Source: an uncultured Polaromonas sp.
GTDB lineage: Bacteria; Pseudomonadota; Gammaproteobacteria; Burkholderiales; Burkholderiaceae
Assembly: GCA_946479075.1 (NCBI GenBank)
Contig: CAMLDT010000133.1
Coordinates: 1-9,633 of the forward strand
Direction: 5' to 3'
Length of the DNA: 9,633 nt
A program made the position numbers and the translations under genes. Under the pieces are notes generated by a model, which saw only the letters and a program-made list of their open reading frames with translations, made no database searches and was not told where the DNA came from. Within the stretch, counting starts at the first letter, position 1, and the number at the start of each line of letters is the position of its first letter. Positions 5,707-9,633 of the stretch are shown here, one piece after another.

Positions 5707-6504
5707 TCAATAGGTCCCGGGATACGCACCGCCATCGGCCAGCACGTTCTGGCCGGTGATGTAGGCCGCATGCGTGCTGCACAAAAAGGCGCAGATGGCG
5801 CCGAACTCCTCGGACGTTCCGAAACGCTGCGCCGGAATGTTTTTGCGTCGCGCATCCAGCAGTTCGCTCATCGGCTTGCCGGTTTTGGCGGCCGCGCCCT
5901 GCATGGTGCCGCGCAGGCGGTCGGTGTCGAAGGCGCCGGGCAACAGGTTGTTGATGGTCACGCCGCTGCCGGCCAGCTTGCTGGTGCGCGCCAGGCCGGC
6001 GACAAAGCCGGTCAGGCCACTGCGTGCGCCGTTGGACAAACCCAGGATATCGATGGGCGCCTTGACCGCCGCAGAGGTGATGTTGACGATGCGGCCGAAG
6101 CCGCGCTCGGCCATGCCGTCCACCGTGGCCTTGATCAGCTCGATGGGTGTCAGCATGTTGGCATCGACCGCCTTGATCCACGCGTTGCGGTCCCAGTCGC
6201 GGAAGTCGCCCGGCGGCGGGCCGCCGGCATTGGTGACCACGATGTCGAAATCCTTGCGCTGCGCAAAGACCGCGGCGCGGCCTTCTTCAGTGGTGATATC
6301 TGCAGCAATAAATTGAACGGTAGCCCCCGTCGTACCTGCGTAATCAGCTATTAATTTGGTAGCGGCCGCTTCAAGCACTTCCGCACCACGCGCCACGATG
6401 AGCACATGCACACCCTCGCGCACCAGTGCCTGGGCACAGCCCAGACCCAGGCCCTTGCTCGCGCCGCAGACCAGCGCCCATTTGCCTGCAATACCCAAAT
6501 CCAT
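5707..6504 (-). CDS. Short-chain dehydrogenase/reductase with altered catalytic Tyr/Lys (SNxxR variant)
   Basis: A 265-residue classical-length SDR with a Rossmann fold. The cofactor loop is GASKGLG at 14-20, the NAGG motif is at 92-95, and the conserved serine is S144 in NITSAAVK. At the position of YxxxK (13 residues after S144) the protein reads S157-N-G-A-R161, so the catalytic tyrosine and lysine are replaced. The C-terminal part (PGAFDTDRLRG, then ITGQNVLADGGAYPGTY) is typical of FabG-like SDRs. I recall an SNxxR subgroup among FabG-like proteins; its chemistry is not clear to me. The ATG at 6504 (MDLGIAGKWAL) has GGGA upstream; a longer frame to 6615 overlaps the divergent gene. Residues 48-65 are encoded by a dispersed repeat, with TTA, ATA, GTT, CAA and TTT codons unlike the rest. 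The thioesterase gene follows after 37 bp. Confidence 0.88.
   Translation of the reverse strand: MDLGIAGKWALVCGASKGLGLGCAQALVREGVHVLIVARGAEVLEAAATKLIADYAGTTGATVQFIAADITTEEGRAAVFAQRKDFDIVVTNAGGPPPGDFRDWDRNAWIKAVDANMLTPIELIKATVDGMAERGFGRIVNITSAAVKAPIDILGLSNGARSGLTGFVAGLARTSKLAGSGVTINNLLPGAFDTDRLRGTMQGAAAKTGKPMSELLDARRKNIPAQRFGTSEEFGAICAFLCSTHAAYITGQNVLADGGAYPGTY
6310..6363 (-). repeat. Dispersed short repeat, copy 2, embedded in frame in the SDR gene
   Basis: Read on the minus strand from 6363 it begins GCTACCAAATTAATAGCTG and contains GACGGGGGCTA (6321-6331), which is identical over 11 bases to the 9245 copy. About 34 of 54 positions match that copy without gaps. It begins exactly at a codon boundary (residue 48) and encodes residues 48-65 of the SDR in the sense direction. 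The GCCC/GGGC stem seen in the other two copies is lost here. Confidence 0.65.
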
Positions 6505-6540
6505 AATAATTCCCGCTTCGTTTCGTGAAAGTGACCGGCC
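6505..6540. promoter_or_regulatory. 36-bp divergent gap between the SDR and SH3-protein genes
   Basis: Two divergent ATGs are only 36 bp apart. The gap includes the SDR ribosome-binding site (GGGA) and a weak GTGA before the SH3 gene. It is too short for two complete non-overlapping promoters, so at least one must start inside the opposite coding region. Confidence 0.5.
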
Positions 6541-7134
6541 ATGATACTGAGGAAATTCAACCGTCTGCGCGGGCTGGTCTCTGGTGTCTTGCTGCTGGGC
6601 GCTGCCCTGGCGCACGCACAGACCGAGCCGTTGCTGGTCAAGCGCGCAGCCGAGTTGCGTGAAGCACCCGGCGAAGCGTCACGCAGCCTGGCGGCCCTGG
6701 CCGCCCGCACGCCCGTCACCCGTTCGGGCGCGCGGCAAGGCGCCTGGGTGCAGGTTCGCACTGCGGAAGGCGCCTCGGGCTGGGTTCACATGTTCGACCT
6801 GGGCTCAGCCGGCAGCGCCGCTCCTTCCGGCGCCGGGGCCAATGCGCTGCGCGGCCTGACCAATTTCTTCAACAAGGGAAGCGCGCAGGCCGGCACGGTC
6901 ACTGCCACCTCCACCGTGGGCATACGCGGACTCGGCGCGGAGGACCTGGCACGCGCTCAGCCCAACCCGACCGCGGTGGTGCTGGCCGAGGCCTTGCGGC
7001 AGGACGCCGATCAGGCACGCCGGTTTGCGCTGAGCGCCGGCCTGAACAGCCGCGTGGTCGAGTCCTTGCCGGTGGTCGCGCAGCCCCAGCCGCAAAGCGC
7101 CAGCCCGGGCGGTTTCGTGAACAACAACAATTGA
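6541..7134 (+). CDS. Exported bacterial SH3-domain protein
   Basis: A 197-residue exported protein. Residues 1-26 are a Sec signal peptide (basic MILRKFNRLR, then GVLLLGAALAHA with cleavage before Q27). Residues about 30-86 form a bacterial SH3 (SH3_3-like) domain: LLVKRAAELREAPG, then the WVQVRTAEGASGWVH strand pair. The segment TVGIRGLGAEDLARAQPNP (125-143) is a conserved extension I associate with this type of SH3 protein in beta-proteobacteria, and the tail is low complexity, ending NNNN. SH3_3 domains often bind peptidoglycan or periplasmic partners, but no ligand can be assigned. Its stop codon overlaps the GAGGA ribosome-binding site of the downstream M48 protease gene (11 bp gap), so expression is probably translationally coupled. 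The start has a weak Shine-Dalgarno. It is divergent from the SDR gene. Confidence 0.8.
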   Translation: MILRKFNRLRGLVSGVLLLGAALAHAQTEPLLVKRAAELREAPGEASRSLAALAARTPVTRSGARQGAWVQVRTAEGASGWVHMFDLGSAGSAAPSGAGANALRGLTNFFNKGSAQAGTVTATSTVGIRGLGAEDLARAQPNPTAVVLAEALRQDADQARRFALSAGLNSRVVESLPVVAQPQPQSASPGGFVNNNN

Positions 7135-7145
7135 GGACCGGCCCG

Positions 7146-8219
7146 ATGACTCCATGGCTCCCCTGCCTGCGCGCCCTTGCGGGCTGGCCGATGTTGGCGC
7201 TGGTGGCGGGCCTGGCCGCCTCACCGGCCTGGAGCCAGGACAGCACCAAGGCCCTGAACCTGCTCGGTTCTTTCCTGCGCCAGGCGGCACCCGCCGAGGC
7301 CCCGGCCCAACCACCGCCAGCTTCGCCGGCCGGCGTGCTGGGCAACCTGCTGGGCGCGGGATTGGCGCCGGCAGGCAACAGCCCTGCCGCCACTGCGGGC
7401 AACCTGATCGGCCTGCTGTCGCAGTCCCTGGAACAGATCGACGAACCGAAGGAAATCGAGATCGGCCGGCAACTCGCTGCCGTGCTGCTGGGCAGCAAGC
7501 CGCTGCACCCGGACCTGGCGCTGCAGCGTTATGTGAACCAGCTCGGGCGCTGGATCAGCCTGCAGTCCACACGTCCGCAACTGCCCTGGACCTTTGGCGT
7601 GCTCGACGATCCCGGCTTCAATGCCTTTGCCGCACCCGGCGGTTATGTGTTTGTCACCAAGGGCCTGGTGGACCGAGTGGCGGACGAGGCCGAACTGGCC
7701 GGCATCCTGGCGCACGAAATCAACCACGTGACCGGCAAACACCATTTGCAGGCCATGGCCAAATCGGCGCGCGCCGGTTTGCTGACCCAGGTGATCGGCT
7801 CCCAGGTCAAGGGCGAACTGGCCAGCGCCGTCTCGGCGCAGTTCCTGAGCCTCGGGCGCGACCTGTATTCGCGCGGCCTGGATCAGGGCGATGAGTTCGA
7901 AGCCGACCGCCATGGCGTGGTGCTGGCGGCACACGCTGGCTTCGACCCCTACGGCCTGGTCGCGGTGCTACAGCAATTGCGCACGGCCACCCCCGACAAC
8001 CCGCTGTTTGCGCTGTCGCTGAGCACGCATCCACCGGCGCAACAACGGCTGGACCTGCTGGAGCAGGCCATGGGCAACCGCATGGACAGCCTGAGCGGGC
8101 AGCCGGCCATCACGGTGGCGCAGCGCATGGAGCGCCTGGCAGCCGCGCGCACGGCCGGCAGCTCCAATATGCCGGCGGCTGGCACGCCGGCCGGGCGGCG
8201 CGTTCCGGTGAAGAAGTAG
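7146..8219 (+). CDS. Exported M48-family zinc metalloprotease
   Basis: A 357-residue periplasmic peptidase. A signal peptide occupies about 1-30 (LALVAGLAASPAWS before Q31). A Pro/Ala/Gly-rich linker region (about 45-85) is followed by the M48 domain: EIEIGRQLAAVLLG near 103-116, then FNAFAAPGGYVFVTKGLVD at 158-176. The zinc site HEINH is at 190-194 (H190 and H194 ligands, E191 catalytic), followed by FEADRHG at 251-257 with E252 as the third ligand. STHPP at 293-297 is the usual M48C/Oma1-like motif. There are no TPR repeats, so it is shorter than BepA/YfgC. All catalytic residues are intact. The ATG at 7146 is preferred because GAGGA lies 8 nt upstream; an upstream TTG at 7131 is unlikely. 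It is probably envelope quality control working with the SH3 protein encoded immediately upstream (inference from coupling). Confidence 0.9.
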   Translation: MTPWLPCLRALAGWPMLALVAGLAASPAWSQDSTKALNLLGSFLRQAAPAEAPAQPPPASPAGVLGNLLGAGLAPAGNSPAATAGNLIGLLSQSLEQIDEPKEIEIGRQLAAVLLGSKPLHPDLALQRYVNQLGRWISLQSTRPQLPWTFGVLDDPGFNAFAAPGGYVFVTKGLVDRVADEAELAGILAHEINHVTGKHHLQAMAKSARAGLLTQVIGSQVKGELASAVSAQFLSLGRDLYSRGLDQGDEFEADRHGVVLAAHAGFDPYGLVAVLQQLRTATPDNPLFALSLSTHPPAQQRLDLLEQAMGNRMDSLSGQPAITVAQRMERLAAARTAGSSNMPAAGTPAGRRVPVKK

Positions 8220-8373
8220 GCCGACTTTTAGCGCGTGGACTGGATCTTAAGTTGTCCCGCCCCTGTTAGTTCGCCCACGCCTGTTGGCCGGGGGTTGACC
8301 GGCCCACAGACGCCGGCAAATACTTCGACAGGCGCGCTACTTGGAGCGTGCACAGGCAGCAAGAGCCGCGCGC
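8220..8373. other. Convergent intergenic region with tandem 18-bp-period repeat and GC hairpin
   Basis: No gene is seen between the M48 stop and the EamA stop. It contains CCCGCCCCTGTTAG (8256-8269) and CCCACGCCTGTTGG (8274-8287), matching at 11 of 14 positions with 18-bp spacing. Directly after is GGCCGG (8286-8291), a 7-nt loop, and CCGGCC (8299-8304). The hairpin has no U tract. The block has the look of a dispersed intergenic element or a terminator, but only one copy is present here. Confidence 0.4.
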
Positions 8374-9318
8374 CTATCCCTTGCCCGCGCGCGTAAACAC
8401 AAATATCCCCGCAATGACCAGCACCGTCCCCGCCGCCACCCACGCAGTGAAGGGCTCACCGAGGATCAGCACACCCATCAGGATGGTGGACATCGGCCCG
8501 ACCATGCCGGCCTGCGAGGCCACGCTGGCACCGACACGTTCGATGGCCATCATCACCATCAGCACCGGCGCGACCGTGCACACGGTGGCGTTCAGCAGCG
8601 ACAGCCAGAGCACCTCGGGCGCCACCGCTGCGGCGGCCAGCGGCCTGAGCAGCAAAAACTGCAGCAGGCAGCACACGCAGGCGACGGTGCTCGCCAGACC
8701 GACCAGCCGCATGGAGCCCAGGCGCTTGACCAGCTCGCCGCTGTAAACCAGGTAGATCGCGTAACTGACGGCGCTCAGGATCACCAGCAAGGCGCCCCAG
8801 GCGGTGTCCGGCCCGCTCAGCGTGACTTCCTGGCCGAACACCAGCACCACACCGCTGTAGCTGATCGCCATGCCGATGATTTGGCGCGCAGCAATACGCC
8901 GGCGGTACAAAACCAGCCCCAGCAGCAGCACGAGCGTGGGATTGAGGTAAAGAATCAGGCGTTCGAGCGAAGCGGTGATGTAGGCCAGCCCGGCAAAATC
9001 AAGAAAGCTGGCCAAGTAGTAACCGGTGAAACCCAGCCAGACCACGCCCAGCCAGTCCTTGCTGCTCAGCGCCTCCTTGCCCCGGCTGGCCCACCAGGCC
9101 ATCAGCGCGAAGACCGGCAGCGCAAACAGCATGCGGTACATGATCAGCGTGACGGCATCCACGCCGTAGCGGTAGGCGAGCTTGACGATGATCGCCTTGC
9201 CACTGAAGCAAATCGCGCCGAGTGTTGCCAGCAGCAAGCCGCCCGCTATGTTTTTAGGAGCTGCTTGCGCCCGCTGGACGGGGGCTATAGGGCTTTTTTG
9301 CTCTGAAGAATGGGTCAA
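8374..9318 (-). CDS. Second EamA-family (DMT superfamily) transporter
   Basis: A 314-residue inner-membrane transporter with two EamA domains and about 10 helices. The first helix begins near residue 26 (GGLLLATLGAICFSGKAIIVKLAYRYG), followed by a domain boundary around SGPDTAWGALLVILSAVSYAIYLVYSG. The GEPFTAW motif near the C-terminus is the usual conserved end of the second EamA domain. Substrate unknown. The start is uncertain: the only starts near the expected N-terminus are TTG codons, at 9318 (8 bp after the upstream stop, no clear Shine-Dalgarno) or at residue 28, right at the first helix. Residues 6-25 of the longer form come from a dispersed repeat. It follows the gamma-glutamyltransferase gene on the same strand and is likely co-transcribed; a link such as export of gamma-glutamyl products or amino acids is only a guess. 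It is not a close duplicate of the EamA protein at 1374-2285. Confidence 0.85.
   Translation of the reverse strand: MTHSSEQKSPIAPVQRAQAAPKNIAGGLLLATLGAICFSGKAIIVKLAYRYGVDAVTLIMYRMLFALPVFALMAWWASRGKEALSSKDWLGVVWLGFTGYYLASFLDFAGLAYITASLERLILYLNPTLVLLLGLVLYRRRIAARQIIGMAISYSGVVLVFGQEVTLSGPDTAWGALLVILSAVSYAIYLVYSGELVKRLGSMRLVGLASTVACVCCLLQFLLLRPLAAAAVAPEVLWLSLLNATVCTVAPVLMVMMAIERVGASVASQAGMVGPMSTILMGVLILGEPFTAWVAAGTVLVIAGIFVFTRAGKG
9245..9302 (+). repeat. Dispersed short repeat, copy 3, over the N-terminal codons of the EamA gene
   Basis: It reads GCTATGTTTTTAGGAGCTG, then GCGCCCG, then GACGGGGGCTATAGGGC ending in TTTTTT (9294-9299). It shares AGCTGCTTGCGCCCG exactly with copy 1 and GACGGGGGCTA exactly with copy 2, linking all three. 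It lies antisense to the EamA gene, so its encoded peptide is unrelated to that in the SDR. Confidence 0.75.
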
Positions 9319-9326
9319 GGTATGAA

Positions 9327-9633
9327 TTAGAAACCGACGGCCTGCCCGTCGCGGCGCGCATCACTGGCGGCGATATACCCCTGAACCTTTGGGTCACCGG
9401 CGCGCCAGATGAACTGGCCGGCGCCGAAGTCCTGGTAGGAGTCGTTGATGACTTCCATGCGGTGGCCGCGGTCGGTCAGCCCCTGGACCGTGGCTTTGTT
9501 CATGCCCGATTCGACGTTGATCTCCAGGCCGGCGTTGTAGCGCCAGCGCGGCGCGTCGCAGGCCACCTGCGGACTCTGCTTGTAGTCGAGCATGCGCACC
9601 AGCGTCTGCATGTGGCCCTGCGGCTGCATGTTG
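9327..9633 (-). CDS. Gamma-glutamyltransferase family protein, C-terminal fragment
   Basis: The last 101 residues are visible; the gene continues past the right edge. NMQPQGHMQTLVRML at the start of the fragment is the conserved small-subunit segment of gamma-glutamyltranspeptidases. VACDAPRWRY, NDSYQDFGAGQFIW and the C-terminal AASDARRDGQAVGF are typical of the YwrD-like branch. The family transfers or hydrolyses gamma-glutamyl groups, for example from glutathione. The catalytic threonine that forms the new N-terminus after autoprocessing lies outside the window, so activity cannot be judged. Whether it is exported also cannot be seen. The EamA gene starts 8 bp after its stop, which suggests an operon. 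Confidence 0.88.
   Translation of the reverse strand, partial: NMQPQGHMQTLVRMLDYKQSPQVACDAPRWRYNAGLEINVESGMNKATVQGLTDRGHRMEVINDSYQDFGAGQFIWRAGDPKVQGYIAASDARRDGQAVGF

Noticed and set aside
8341..9306. 321-codon plus-strand open frame
   Set aside because: It is antisense to the second EamA transporter; its Gln/His-rich sequence is the usual mirror of a Leu/Val-rich membrane protein.
1374..9318. The two EamA transporters as a recent duplication
   Set aside because: Their sequences differ throughout; they share only family-level features.
1..9633. CRISPR array, tRNA, IS element or phage genes
   Set aside because: No regularly spaced direct repeats, no cloverleaf, no transposase or integrase motifs were seen.

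Overview
The window is GC-rich chromosomal DNA from a betaproteobacterium, most likely of the family Comamonadaceae (Polaromonas/Rhodoferax/Variovorax-like). This rests on the codon bias, the protein flavour, and a short dispersed repeat with an AGCTGCTTGCGC core that I recall as common in that family. It looks like ordinary accessory-metabolism and transport chromosome. I see no phage, IS, plasmid, CRISPR, tRNA or rRNA.

Layout: (1) 1-1204, minus strand: a zinc-independent quinone oxidoreductase (209-1204) followed by the start of a probable NUDIX/DUF4743-type protein that runs off the left edge. (2) 1374-2285, plus: an EamA (DMT) transporter, convergent with (3) 2308-3168, minus: a bacterial RIO1-like kinase with a compact intrinsic terminator in the 22-bp gap. 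(4) 3257-4477, plus: an EntS-like MFS exporter, divergent from the kinase across 88 bp that contain a 9-bp inverted repeat. (5) 4673-5041, plus: a secreted COG4315 protein whose leader holds a 12-bp AT palindrome and a perfect 8-bp hairpin. (6) 5148-6504, minus: an SDR lacking the canonical Tyr/Lys, then a THEM6-like hot-dog thioesterase, likely an operon. (7) 6541-8219, plus: an exported SH3-domain protein and an exported M48 metalloprotease, tightly coupled and divergent from the SDR over only 36 bp. (8) 8374-9633, minus: the C-terminus of a gamma-glutamyltransferase, then a second EamA transporter.

The most interesting observation is structural. Three diverged copies of a ~55-59 bp repeat (20-78, 6310-6363, 9245-9302) all lie inside predicted coding sequence, in different genes and in both orientations relative to the host gene. 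In the SDR the copy is read in frame as residues 48-65. This resembles the logic of Rickettsia palindromic elements, which are inserted in reading frames, though the sequence is unrelated. The rest is mostly recognisable families; the SH3-M48 pair and the SDR-thioesterase pair are the plausible functional modules.
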